From: Myxococcota bacterium
GTDB taxonomy: Bacteria > Myxococcota_A > UBA796 > CAJQPC01
DNA length: 36,348 nucleotides
Reading direction: 5' to 3'
NCBI GenBank assembly: GCA_023150845.1
Contig: JAKLKD010000037.1
Coordinates: forward strand, 1 to 36,348
In this document: positions 1 to 7,478 of the stretch, one piece after another
How positions within the stretch are numbered: the first letter of the stretch is position 1
Layout of the letters: every line of letters starts with the position of its first letter
Notes under the pieces: generated by a model
The model's input: the letters and a program-made list of their open reading frames with translations, nothing else
What the model was told of the DNA's origin: nothing
Databases searched by the model: none
Translations under genes and position numbers: made by a program

Positions 1-8
1 CCTGATCG

Positions 9-1160
9 ATGCGCTGGGCCCCGACCCTCCTCCTCCCGCCGCTCGCCCTCGCGGCGGCGGCTTGGAGCGCGCCGACGGCCCAGTCCACCGCCCCGGGGGC
101 CGCCGCTGAGGCCCTCGTCGCCGCGCAGTGCAACCTCTGCCACCGCGCCGCGGAGGTCCCCCGGGCGGGCCTCACCGAGTCCTGTGAGGGCTGCCACGCC
201 TGGATTCGGGAGACTTCCGCGAGCCCCACGGCCCGCGCCCAGGCCCTCACCTTGTTCCCGCTCTGGCCTCGGTACGAAGAGAACGTCCAGAGCTACCTCC
301 AGGTCCCCGACCTCGACGCCGCCATGGCCAGGCTCCGCCCCGACTGGGCGCGCCGATACCTGGAGAACCCCCACGACCTCCGGCCCAACCTCCCCGAGAC
401 CATGCCGCGGCTCGGGCTCTCCCCGGAGGCCCTCGACACCCTCGCCTCCGCCTTCGGCCGCGCGACCGTCCCCGCGCGACCCTCCCTCGAGCCCGCTCGT
501 GTGGCCGAAGGCGAGGCGCTCTTCGTGAGCCGTGGCTGCACGGCCTGCCACACCTTCGGCGGCCAGCACACGACCGCCGCCGTCGCCGCCGCGCCAGACC
601 TCGCCTTCGCCCGGGAGCGCCTCACCCCGGACATGGCCGTGGCCTGGATCCTCGACCCCCGCGCCGTCGCCCCGACGGCCACCATGCCCAACATGGGGCT
701 CACCGAGGCCCAGGCCCTCGCCGTCCGCGACTACCTCTGGCTCACCGACCCCGGCGGCGTCGCCCCCGCCGATCCGTTACCGCTCCCCCCTCCAGTTGAC
801 AGGCCGGTGTCCTGGGCGGAGGTGCAGTCCGAGGTGTTTGGCAAGATCTGCGCCCATTGCCACATGAACCCCGCGCTCAATGAGGGGCGCGCGGGGCCGG
901 GCAACGACGGCGGCTTCGGCTGGGCCGCCACGGGCGTCGAGCTCGAGACCCGCGAGGGCGTGATGGCCGTGGCGGACAAGATCCCCGCCGCGCTCCTGCG
1001 CCGCCGAGACGAGGCCCGCCGCGACGTGCTGCGGCCTGGCGAGCGCCCCCTCCATGTGGTTAGGCCCGACTTACCTGGAATGCCCCTCGGCCTGCCCCCG
1101 ATCGACGACGAAGACACCGCCCTGGTGCTCGCTTGGATCGCCCAGGGGATGCCGGAGTAG
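9..1160 (+). CDS. Tetraheme c-type cytochrome, exported
   Basis: Predicted periplasmic electron carrier of 383 residues. An N-terminal hydrophobic signal (about residues 1-24) is followed by four CxxCH heme-attachment motifs: CNLCH at 41-45, CEGCH at 59-63, CTACH at 177-181 and CAHCH at 281-285. The first two lie close together in a small N-terminal module. The region 165-245 looks like a mono-heme cytochrome c domain, with a TMPNMG segment that could supply the distal Met ligand. The fourth motif is in a C-terminal domain. An in-frame TGA lies at positions 3-5, so the ATG at 9 is the first possible start; that TGA may also be the end of an upstream gene, which would make the two translationally coupled. 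The redox partner is unknown. Export and heme binding are well supported; the specific role is not. Confidence 0.85.
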   Translation: MRWAPTLLLPPLALAAAAWSAPTAQSTAPGAAAEALVAAQCNLCHRAAEVPRAGLTESCEGCHAWIRETSASPTARAQALTLFPLWPRYEENVQSYLQVPDLDAAMARLRPDWARRYLENPHDLRPNLPETMPRLGLSPEALDTLASAFGRATVPARPSLEPARVAEGEALFVSRGCTACHTFGGQHTTAAVAAAPDLAFARERLTPDMAVAWILDPRAVAPTATMPNMGLTEAQALAVRDYLWLTDPGGVAPADPLPLPPPVDRPVSWAEVQSEVFGKICAHCHMNPALNEGRAGPGNDGGFGWAATGVELETREGVMAVADKIPAALLRRRDEARRDVLRPGERPLHVVRPDLPGMPLGLPPIDDEDTALVLAWIAQGMPE

Positions 1161-1190
1161 TTGCGAGGGGAGCGTCGGTTGTGGTATCAT
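1161..1190 (+). promoter_or_regulatory. Candidate sigma70-type promoter for the HEPN pair
   Basis: TTGCGA at 1161-1166 and TATCAT at 1185-1190 are separated by 18 bases. The -10 element ends only 6 bases before the ATG at 1197, so transcription would start at or next to the start codon and the mRNA would be leaderless or nearly so. No purine-rich ribosome binding site is visible before the ATG, which agrees with this. The reading comes from sequence pattern alone. Confidence 0.45.
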
Positions 1191-1196
1191 GGCTCC

Positions 1197-1553
1197 ATGA
1201 GAACCATCCCCGAAGCAGACATCGTCGCGCTCCTCGACGGCGTAAAGGCGCAGTTCCCCAACGGCGCTGGGGAGGCCGTAGACCACTGGGTCATCAAGCA
1301 AGGCCTCGACTCCACGAACGCCCCGGCGATCTGGGTGTGGGTAATCCTGAAGGACGCCTTGGCGAGCCGGGTCAGCGACGTGCTCGTGGTGAACCGTATC
1401 CGCGATCTGATTCAGGACTGTCTGTTCAACAAGCTCGACGTCTACTTTGACTTTGGGCTTGGTGTCTATGTCTCCTTTCGTAGCGTGAGCGAGCAAGCCG
1501 AGGCGTTGGCAGTCCATGATCGGCCCCGACGTCGCGCGGCGGGCGCCCGATGA
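1197..1553 (+). CDS. Small protein paired with a HEPN-domain protein
   Basis: Encodes 118 residues with the ATG at 1197. An in-frame TTG at 1161 would add 12 residues, but it falls in the likely promoter. The stop overlaps the start of the next gene (ATGA at 1550-1553), so the two are almost certainly co-translated. Visible features are a strongly hydrophobic/aromatic strand (AIWVWVILKD) followed by an amphipathic helix with regularly spaced Arg, Asp and Leu, and a second aromatic strand (VYFDFGLGVYVSF). This gives a compact alpha/beta look. I do not see the GS..RG nucleotidyltransferase motif that MNT antitoxins carry, so a MNT assignment is not supported. The context suggests the partner of the HEPN protein in a toxin-antitoxin-like or regulatory pair. 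Base composition is visibly less GC-rich than in neighbouring genes. Confidence 0.7.
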   Translation: MRTIPEADIVALLDGVKAQFPNGAGEAVDHWVIKQGLDSTNAPAIWVWVILKDALASRVSDVLVVNRIRDLIQDCLFNKLDVYFDFGLGVYVSFRSVSEQAEALAVHDRPRRRAAGAR

Positions 1554-2044
1554 GCCTTCATGACGACCTGCTCCGGCAGGCCGGTCAGCTCGCGCGAAGT
1601 GAACCACGGCGGCCCAAGCAGGCGAGTTTACGACGCGCGGTCTCGACGGCGTACTACGCGCTGTTTCATCTGCTCATCTTTGAGGGCTCAACCGTGATGA
1701 GCCCGATGAACGAGCCTCAGCTCCGGGTGATCGTCGCCCGGGCCTTCCAGCACGGGGCGATGAAGGCCGTCGCCTCGGACGTGAGCAAAGGTAAGTTCTC
1801 CAAAGGGTATGGAGACCTTGGGCTCGCGCCTTCGCCTCAGCTCAGGAGCGTCGCACGCACGTTTTATGGCCTTCAAGAGAAACGGCACGAGGCCGACTAC
1901 GACATCGGCGCGTCGTTCACCCGAGATGAGGTGCTCAAGCTCGTAGAGCAGTCGGAGCAGGCGTTTAAGGACTGGAAGCAGATTCGCAGGACAAGAGAGG
2001 CGATGGTGTTCCTCCAGTCCATGCTCCTCAAAGGCCGTGATTAA
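1550..2044 (+). CDS. HEPN-domain protein
   Basis: Encodes 164 residues, starting inside the stop of the upstream gene. The N-terminal motif LRRAVSTAYYALFH (27-40) and the KRHEADYD segment (111-118), both within helical sequence, are typical of the HEPN superfamily (PF05168-like), small four-helix proteins often found in toxin-antitoxin, defence and stress loci. Many HEPN toxins are ribonucleases with an Rx4-6H motif. I do not see a clean copy here (RH are adjacent at 112-113; RAFQH has only three intervening residues), so RNase activity cannot be claimed. The lower GC content and isolated two-gene arrangement suggest a mobile or accessory module. The HEPN fold call is fairly firm; the function is open. 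Confidence 0.75.
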   Translation: MSLHDDLLRQAGQLARSEPRRPKQASLRRAVSTAYYALFHLLIFEGSTVMSPMNEPQLRVIVARAFQHGAMKAVASDVSKGKFSKGYGDLGLAPSPQLRSVARTFYGLQEKRHEADYDIGASFTRDEVLKLVEQSEQAFKDWKQIRRTREAMVFLQSMLLKGRD

Positions 2045-2050
2045 CGCGGC

Positions 2051-2542
2051 TCACTCCACCGTGGCGTCGATCTCGTTCGAGGAGTTGCCTTGGGCGTCCT
2101 CGATGCGCGCGGTGAGGCTGTAGGACTCCGTGGTGTCTACGCCGGAGATCGCGCAGATGACCTCGTCGTCCTCGATGTAGCAGGCCTCGCCTTGGCCATC
2201 TTGGTCGAACTTGTCGACGAGCTCGCTCGGCGTGCCGTCCACGACGCCGACGCTGAGCTTCACCTCGCCGCCGGGCACGTCGCCCTCCTCGTCGCAGAAG
2301 CTGAGGCCGAGCTCGATCACGTCGCCGATGTTGGGGTAGTCGGCGAAGGCGGCGCGGTGGTCGGTGATCACCGGGGCGCCGGGCTCACCGCAGGCGGGGC
2401 CGGTGTCGTCACCGCCGCCACCGCCGCTGTCGATCACGAAGGAGTCGTTGACCTCGTTGTAGCTGCCGCCGCGGTTGAAGAACGGGTCTTCACCTTTGCA
2501 GCCGACGAGGAAGGCGAGCAGGGGGAGCGTCATCTTGCGCAT
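2051..2542 (-). CDS. Hypothetical lipoprotein
   Basis: Encodes 163 residues starting at the ATG at 2542, with a GAGGG ribosome binding site a few bases upstream. The short basic and hydrophobic signal ends in the lipobox LVGC, with the lipidated cysteine at residue 15. A Gly/Asp-rich flexible linker (about residues 38-48) is followed by a single predicted beta-sandwich-like domain of about 110 residues, with cysteines at 51, 83, 122 and 131 that could form disulfides and a final strand typical of Ig/cadherin-like folds. I recognise no family. It ends 6 bases from the convergent HEPN gene. Likely located at the outer membrane or cell surface. Confidence 0.75.
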   Translation of the reverse strand: MRKMTLPLLAFLVGCKGEDPFFNRGGSYNEVNDSFVIDSGGGGGDDTGPACGEPGAPVITDHRAAFADYPNIGDVIELGLSFCDEEGDVPGGEVKLSVGVVDGTPSELVDKFDQDGQGEACYIEDDEVICAISGVDTTESYSLTARIEDAQGNSSNEIDATVE

Positions 2543-2615
2543 CGGGGGCCCTCATTCGTTGAGCGGCCAGGGGGCCGCGCCCGCTACAGCATAGCAGGCG
2601 CGGCCCAGGAGGCGA

Positions 2616-3539
2616 TCAGGGCTTGTAGGTGTTGGAGCTCGACGCGGTCTGGGACTTGCCGCCGTAGACCGTGGCGTTGGTGCCCGAGGCGAGGTTGGCG
2701 TTGCCGCCCAGGATCGCCGCCTGGGCGCCCGTGGCGCTGTTCCCGTAGCCGCCGACGACCACGGAGCCCTTGCCCGAGGCCTCGTTGGACTCGCCGCCGG
2801 TGACCGTCGCGGCGATGCCGCTCGCGGTGCTCGCGCTGCCGCCGGTCACCGAGGAGTAGGTGCCCTCGGTGATGTTCGCCGTGCCGCCGCTGATGGCGCT
2901 GCCCTCACCCTCGGCGATGTTGCCGAAGCCGCCGCTGACCGAGACCCAGGGGCCCGCCGACCAGTTCTCGAGGCCCGCGAGGAAGGAGCCGTAGCTCTCC
3001 CAAGAGTGGCCCATGCCGACGATGAGGTTGTGGCTGCCCGTGCGCGTGGAGCCCGCGGAGCTGGCCTCGTTGTAGCCGACGACGAGGTTGCCCAGGCCGT
3101 TGACCTCGCCGTCCGTGGCGCCCGCGCCGCTGCGGACGTGCACGTTGACGCCCTCAAAGATGACGTCGCTGCCGGAGACGTTGACGGCGCCGCCGAGGCC
3201 CGCGGGGTAGTTCTGGGCGATGACCCAGTCTTCAGTGGTGAAGCCAGCGCCCTCAAGGTCGGCGATGGCGTCGCCGAGGTCGGTGAGGTCGCCGTCGATG
3301 GAGGTGACGCTGTCCTCGACGGCGGTGAGGCCGCCCTGCAAGGCGACCACCTGGGTCTCCAGCTCGCCGATGCGGGTGTTGGACTCGTCCAGAGCCGTCG
3401 CGAGCGCTTCGACCTGCGCCGTGAGCGCGGCGAGCTCCGCGTCACCGTTGCCGGTGTCGTCTTTGTCGCCGCAGCCCCCGAGGAGGGCGGTGGTGGAGAG
3501 CGCGGTGAGAGAGATCAGCGAACGGCTCAGCAGGGACAT
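2616..3539 (-). CDS. Coiled-coil lipoprotein with YadA-head-like beta-roll repeats
   Basis: Encodes 307 residues. I chose the ATG at 3539 because a strong GGAGGCGAG ribosome binding site lies just upstream and a signal peptide follows at once; the longer open frame to 3716 has neither. The lipobox LGGC places the lipidated cysteine at residue 23. Residues about 35-97 are heptad-like (Leu/Val with Glu, Asp, Gln) and should form a coiled coil. Residues about 198-300 hold seven repeats of about 15 residues with the pattern xxGGxxNxAxGxxxx, like the left-handed beta-roll of trimeric autotransporter (YadA/Hep_Hag) heads. The order (lipid anchor, stalk, head) reverses the usual design, in which a C-terminal beta barrel anchors the protein. 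A trimeric surface adhesin or structural fibre is my inference. Confidence 0.8.
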   Translation of the reverse strand: MSLLSRSLISLTALSTTALLGGCGDKDDTGNGDAELAALTAQVEALATALDESNTRIGELETQVVALQGGLTAVEDSVTSIDGDLTDLGDAIADLEGAGFTTEDWVIAQNYPAGLGGAVNVSGSDVIFEGVNVHVRSGAGATDGEVNGLGNLVVGYNEASSAGSTRTGSHNLIVGMGHSWESYGSFLAGLENWSAGPWVSVSGGFGNIAEGEGSAISGGTANITEGTYSSVTGGSASTASGIAATVTGGESNEASGKGSVVVGGYGNSATGAQAAILGGNANLASGTNATVYGGKSQTASSSNTYKP

Positions 3540-3836
3540 CGTCTTCTCGCCTCCGTAGGCGCGGACGCGCCTGGAATGTACAAGCTCCATACTATACCGA
3601 CGGAGCGGGCGGGTTGGCGAGTCCTTGACAAGTTGGGATCGTTTTGCGCGGCAGCCGAGGCGCGTCTGAATCGGCCCAGAGCGCGCCTGACACCGGCTGG
3701 ATGGCCGATCCTTCATCCGCGGAGATCTTGACGCCGCTCAGCCAAGGCGGCGGAGGATCTCTCCCCCAAGGGCGCACGGCCCTGGCCGGACGGCGCCGCG
3801 GCGAGTACATCGGGGGGCCAACCGCTCGGAGTGACT
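3540..3836. other. Intergenic region without a recognised gene
   Basis: About 297 bases between the divergently transcribed beta-roll lipoprotein and the queD-like gene. It should hold both promoters, but I see no convincing -35/-10 pair. I found no repeats, RNA gene or credible short ORF. Confidence 0.5.
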
Positions 3837-4274
3837 GTGCCCCGCATCACCTGCACCCGGCTGCTCGCGTGGGACGCCGCCCACCGCATCCCACGCCACG
3901 AGAGCAAGTGCGCCGCGCTCCACGGCCACCGCTACACCGCCGAGATCACCTGCGCCGCCGAGGCCCTGGACGACCGCGGCCGGGTGATCGACTTCGGCGT
4001 GGTGAAAGCGCGGGTCGGCGAGTTCATCGACACGCGCTGGGACCACACGGCGATCCTGATGAAGGGGGACCCCGACCCCGTCGCCCAGGCCGTCGCCGCC
4101 TCCAACGCCGAGAAGGGCCGCCCGGTGTACTGGCTCGACGGACCGCCGAGCGCGGAGCTCCTCGCCGCGGAGCTGGGCCGGGTCGCCACGGAGCTCCTCG
4201 CCTCCAGCGGCGTCAGCGTCGTGAAGATCCGCCTCTGGGAGACGCCGAACAGCTACGCCGACTGGGAGCCCTGA
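3837..4274 (+). CDS. queD: 6-carboxytetrahydropterin synthase / PTPS family (QueD-like)
   Basis: Encodes 145 residues if started at the GTG at 3837, which has GGAG at 3828-3831 at good spacing; the GTG at 3831 would add two residues. The family converts 7,8-dihydroneopterin triphosphate to 6-carboxy- or 6-pyruvoyl-tetrahydropterin, the first committed step toward queuosine and related deazapurines. The zinc ligands are visible as H16, H29 and H31 (in the LHGHRY motif). C25 is the likely catalytic cysteine, H70 lies in the WDH motif, and E135 lies in the WETP segment that binds the pterin. No other queuosine genes (queC, queE, queF) are in the window, so the exact substrate is not fixed by context. 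The length is slightly above the usual 120-140. Confidence 0.88.
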   Translation: MPRITCTRLLAWDAAHRIPRHESKCAALHGHRYTAEITCAAEALDDRGRVIDFGVVKARVGEFIDTRWDHTAILMKGDPDPVAQAVAASNAEKGRPVYWLDGPPSAELLAAELGRVATELLASSGVSVVKIRLWETPNSYADWEP

Positions 4275-4291
4275 GCCTCGGCCTTGAGTAA

Positions 4292-4306
4292 ACTTACAAT
4301 GTAAGT
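4292..4306. promoter_or_regulatory. 15-bp perfect palindrome between convergent genes
   Basis: ACTTACA at 4292-4298 and TGTAAGT at 4300-4306 form a perfect 7-bp inverted repeat around a single A. It is an AT-rich spot in GC-rich surroundings, wedged between the ends of the queD-like and PhoX-like genes. The form resembles a TetR/MarR-type operator, but no promoter-facing gene start lies near it. The one-base spacer rules out a normal terminator hairpin. Confidence 0.5.
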
Positions 4307-5572
4307 CTATCGCGCCTTGGGGAAGGGGCCGCGCACGGCGAGGGTGACGCCGTCGCGCTGGAGGTTCAAGAACATCACCTGGCCGTCGGGGGAGAAGCAG
4401 ACCCCCGCCATCTCTTGGCCGGTGAGCGCGTTGTGGGCGAGGTCGTAGAGCTCCCCCTCGGGGGTGAGGCCCATGAGGCGGTCGTCGCGGTCGCCGTCCT
4501 CACAGAACAGCACGTCGCCCCAAGGCGCGATGACGCAGTTGTCGGGCATGTTGAGCCGGGCGCGGTCCTCGGACTGCACGAGCAGGCGCAGCTCGTTGCG
4601 GACGAGGTCCAAGGAGAAGATCTGCCCGAGGTCGAGGGGGCCGCCGGAGGTGGCGCAGAAGACCACGCTGTGCGCGCCGTCCCCGGCGAGGCCCTCCCCC
4701 CGGCGCACGATGGCCGCGCCGAGCTTCCGGGCCTGCTCGCGGCAGGGGATCGTCTCGGCGCTGGGGTCGGGGAGGGTCACCCAGCGCACCAAGAGGCGCT
4801 GGCCCTCGGTGAGCCCGACGCCGAGGTCAAACCCGGGCTTGCCCAAGATCGCCATGGCCTGGAGCTTGCCCGGGCCGAAGGGCGCCGCCGGGGAGTCGGG
4901 CACGAAACGATAGAGCGCCGAGTCGGGGTGGTCCTCGGTCATGACGGCGATGTGCTCGGGGAAGGTCCAGGCCACGGCCTCCCGGCGGAAGCGCCCCATC
5001 GCCCGCTGGGGCCGGGCGGGGAGCAGGCGGTCGTCGGTGGGCAGGCACAGAAACGCCCAGCCGTGGCCCGCGGAGTCGGTCTCTTCGCAGGAGAGCCAGC
5101 CCCACGGCGAGGCGCCGCCGCCGCAGTTGTTCTCGGTCCCGGCGAGCACCATGCGGCTCTCACGCAGGCTGAGGGTCGTCGGGTCGATGAGCAGGCGGCT
5201 CACCCCGCCGTAGACCTTGGGGTCGAAGGCCTCGGCGGGCGGCTGGCCCTCGGGCCACCAGCGGCGGATGGGGAGGCCGACGAGCTCGTGGTTCCGCAGG
5301 AGCGCCCAGCTCCCGCCGGGGCCGACGAAGCAGCCCATGCCGTCGGGCGCCCCGGGCATGGGGTAACCGTCGCTCATCACCTCGCCCGCGCGCTGGATCA
5401 CCGTGGCGGTGAAACCTTCAGGCAGCGAGAGCGGGCCGCCGTCTTGGGGCTTGACCAGGGGGCCGAAGCGCGGCGAGGCGGCGGCGCGGCGGTGCAGGCC
5501 CAAGGCCGAGAGGGCGAAGAGCGCGGCGGCGGAGCGCCCGAGCGAGCGGCGGCTGAGGGTCATGGTGCTCAT
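4307..5572 (-). CDS. PhoX-like (DUF839) Tat-exported protein
   Basis: Encodes 421 residues. The N-terminus carries a twin-arginine type signal (SRRSLG at residues 7-12, then a hydrophobic stretch and an Ala-rich cleavage region near 30), as expected for PhoX, a calcium- and iron-dependent alkaline phosphatase exported folded by Tat. Family signatures visible are LLRNHE (91-96) and the Cys/Gly-rich segment ending in LSCEE (150-164). The C-terminal half reads as beta-propeller-like strands with a CVIAPWGDVLFCEDG segment. Some DUF839 proteins are not phosphatases, so the enzyme activity is inferred. A second ATG at 5563 would give a start three residues shorter. It is transcribed in the same direction as the pseudouridine synthase gene, 47 bases downstream of it. 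Confidence 0.82.
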   Translation of the reverse strand: MSTMTLSRRSLGRSAAALFALSALGLHRRAAASPRFGPLVKPQDGGPLSLPEGFTATVIQRAGEVMSDGYPMPGAPDGMGCFVGPGGSWALLRNHELVGLPIRRWWPEGQPPAEAFDPKVYGGVSRLLIDPTTLSLRESRMVLAGTENNCGGGASPWGWLSCEETDSAGHGWAFLCLPTDDRLLPARPQRAMGRFRREAVAWTFPEHIAVMTEDHPDSALYRFVPDSPAAPFGPGKLQAMAILGKPGFDLGVGLTEGQRLLVRWVTLPDPSAETIPCREQARKLGAAIVRRGEGLAGDGAHSVVFCATSGGPLDLGQIFSLDLVRNELRLLVQSEDRARLNMPDNCVIAPWGDVLFCEDGDRDDRLMGLTPEGELYDLAHNALTGQEMAGVCFSPDGQVMFLNLQRDGVTLAVRGPFPKAR

Positions 5573-5619
5573 GTAGCGCGGCCGGGGCGGGGTCGTCGGC
5601 GACGATTCGCGGCCAGGGC

Positions 5620-6264
5620 TCAGGCCGGGGCGAGGGGGCTCCCGACCCGGGCGGCCAAGGCGGTGAGGTCGTCGGGGAGCGGGCAGACGACACGCAGGGG
5701 GCGCCGGGTCTTGGGGTGCTCCAGGCTCAGGGACCAGGCGTGGAGCGCGAGGCGCGGCCAGAGCCCCCCGGCGGCGCCGCCGTGGCGGTGATCCCCCAAG
5801 AGCGGCAGCCCGGCCTCGGCGGCCTGCACGCGGATCTGGTGGGTGCGCCCGGTCTCTAAGGCCAGCTCGATGGCGGCGAGGCCGTCCCCTTGGCTCAGGC
5901 GACGGCAGCGGGTGAGGGCGGGCAGGCCCTCCACCGCGCTCTCCCAGCGGCCCTCCGCCGGGGGCTCGCCGACGACGCAGGCCCAGTAGCGGCGCTGGAT
6001 GAGGTGCTCCCGGAAGCCCTGGGCGACGGCGGCGTTGGCCCGGGGGTCGAGGGTGAAGAGCACGAGGCCCGAGGCCGGGGTGTCGAGGCGGTGGTGCAGG
6101 GCGAGGCGGGGGTAGCGGCGGCGGAGGCGGTCGTAGAGGTTGTCGCCGCCGCCCCGCGGCGCCTGGGTGGGGAGGCCGGAGGGCTTCTCCACGATGAGGA
6201 TCACGCCGTCGTTGTGAAGCTCCCTGACCTCAGCCTGGGCGGGATCCTGTGCTTGTCTCGACAT
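5620..6264 (-). CDS. RluA-family RNA pseudouridine synthase
   Basis: Encodes 214 residues, the size of the short RluA/TruC-like enzymes without an S4 domain. It should isomerise uridine to pseudouridine in rRNA or tRNA. The catalytic aspartate is D61 in the HRLD motif (58-61), followed by TPASGLVLF. The second signature, ETGRTHQIR, is at 137-145. The N-terminal strand ILIVEKPSGLPTQ is the usual substrate-binding start of the fold. The target uridine cannot be told from sequence. The gene is divergent from pilT with about 107 bases between them. Confidence 0.88.
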   Translation of the reverse strand: MSRQAQDPAQAEVRELHNDGVILIVEKPSGLPTQAPRGGGDNLYDRLRRRYPRLALHHRLDTPASGLVLFTLDPRANAAVAQGFREHLIQRRYWACVVGEPPAEGRWESAVEGLPALTRCRRLSQGDGLAAIELALETGRTHQIRVQAAEAGLPLLGDHRHGGAAGGLWPRLALHAWSLSLEHPKTRRPLRVVCPLPDDLTALAARVGSPLAPA

Positions 6265-6371
6265 TCTGGGTCAGCCTTGGGGTCGGGGGATCACGGCAGG
6301 GGGTGTAGACTCTGCGCTCGTCGAAGGGAGAGGCCGCCGCCTCGCCCCGGGTCCGCAGGAGGTCGTCCCCG

Positions 6372-7478
6372 ATGAGCGTTCGTATCCATGAGCTGCTGGT
6401 TCAGGCCATTGAGCAGGGGGCGTCGGACGTCCACCTCTCCTCGGGGGAGGTGCCCTGTCTGCGCATCAACGGTGAGGTCGTGCGCCTCGACCTGCCGCCG
6501 CTGGGCCCGGACGACGCGAAGCGCCTCGCCTACTCGGTGATGACCGAGAAGCAGAAGGTGCTGTTCGAGAAAGAGCTGGAGGTGGACTTCTCTATCGGGC
6601 TCAAGGGCCTCGCGCGCTTCCGCGTGAACGCCTTCAACCACGCCCGGGGTGTCGGCGTGGTGATGCGGCAGATCCCCTCCAAGGTGCGCACGCTGGACGA
6701 GCTGGGCAGCCCGCCGATCTTCAAGCGCATCGCCGAGATGCGAAAGGGCCTCGTCCTGGTGACCGGGCCCACGGGCTCGGGCAAGTCCACGACCCTCGCG
6801 GCGATGATCGACTACATCAACAAGAGCCGCCACGAGCACATCCTCACCGTCGAGGACCCCGTCGAGTTTGTGCATGAGCCCGACAAGTGCATCATCAACC
6901 AGCGTGAGGTCGGCAGCCACACCCGCTCGTTCTCCGCGGCGCTGCGCTCGGCGCTCCGTGAGGACCCCGACGTCATCCTCGTCGGCGAGCTCCGCGACCT
7001 CGAGACCATCTCTCTGGCGCTCACGGCCGCGGAGACCGGCCACCTCGTCTTCGGCACCCTGCACACCAACTCCGCGCCGGAGACCGTGAACCGCATCATC
7101 GACGTGTTCCCCCACGAGCAGCAGTCCCAGGTGCGCACGATGGTGTCCGAGGCGCTGATGGCCGTGGTCACCCAGAACCTCCTGCCCAAAGCGACGGAGA
7201 AGGGCCGGGTGGCCGTGCACGAGATCATGATCGTGAACGCCGCGGTGCGAAACCTCATCCGTGAGAACAAGCTCTTCCAGATTCAGAGCGTCATGCAGAC
7301 CGGCAAGATGGACGGAATGCAGACCATGGAGGACCACCTGCGCGACCTCGCCCTGCGCCGGGTGATCACCCGCAAGCTGGCGATGACCGTCGCGAACAAC
7401 CCGCGCATGTTTGACGACGAGGAGTCGCGCTCGACGACGGGTCGGCCGCCCGGGGCGCCGCGGCCGCCGGGGCGTTAG
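6372..7478 (+). CDS. pilT: PilT-type twitching motility ATPase
   Basis: Encodes 368 residues, the normal PilT length. PilT is the hexameric cytoplasmic ATPase that depolymerises type IV pili and powers retraction and gliding/twitching. Visible are the N-terminal PAS-like domain (SDVHLSSGEVPCLRINGEV, residues 18-36), Walker A GPTGSGKST (132-140), the Asp box around EDPVEF, Walker B-like DVILVGELRD, a His box near HLVFGTLHTN, and AVRNLIRE (291-298), a version of the AIRNLIRE motif typical of PilT retraction motors. An AGGAGG site precedes the ATG. It stands alone here without pilB or pilC. Its 3' end overlaps the convergent alkC stop codon. The tail after 345 is Arg/Pro/Gly-rich and probably disordered. 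Confidence 0.93.
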   Translation: MSVRIHELLVQAIEQGASDVHLSSGEVPCLRINGEVVRLDLPPLGPDDAKRLAYSVMTEKQKVLFEKELEVDFSIGLKGLARFRVNAFNHARGVGVVMRQIPSKVRTLDELGSPPIFKRIAEMRKGLVLVTGPTGSGKSTTLAAMIDYINKSRHEHILTVEDPVEFVHEPDKCIINQREVGSHTRSFSAALRSALREDPDVILVGELRDLETISLALTAAETGHLVFGTLHTNSAPETVNRIIDVFPHEQQSQVRTMVSEALMAVVTQNLLPKATEKGRVAVHEIMIVNAAVRNLIRENKLFQIQSVMQTGKMDGMQTMEDHLRDLALRRVITRKLAMTVANNPRMFDDEESRSTTGRPPGAPRPPGR

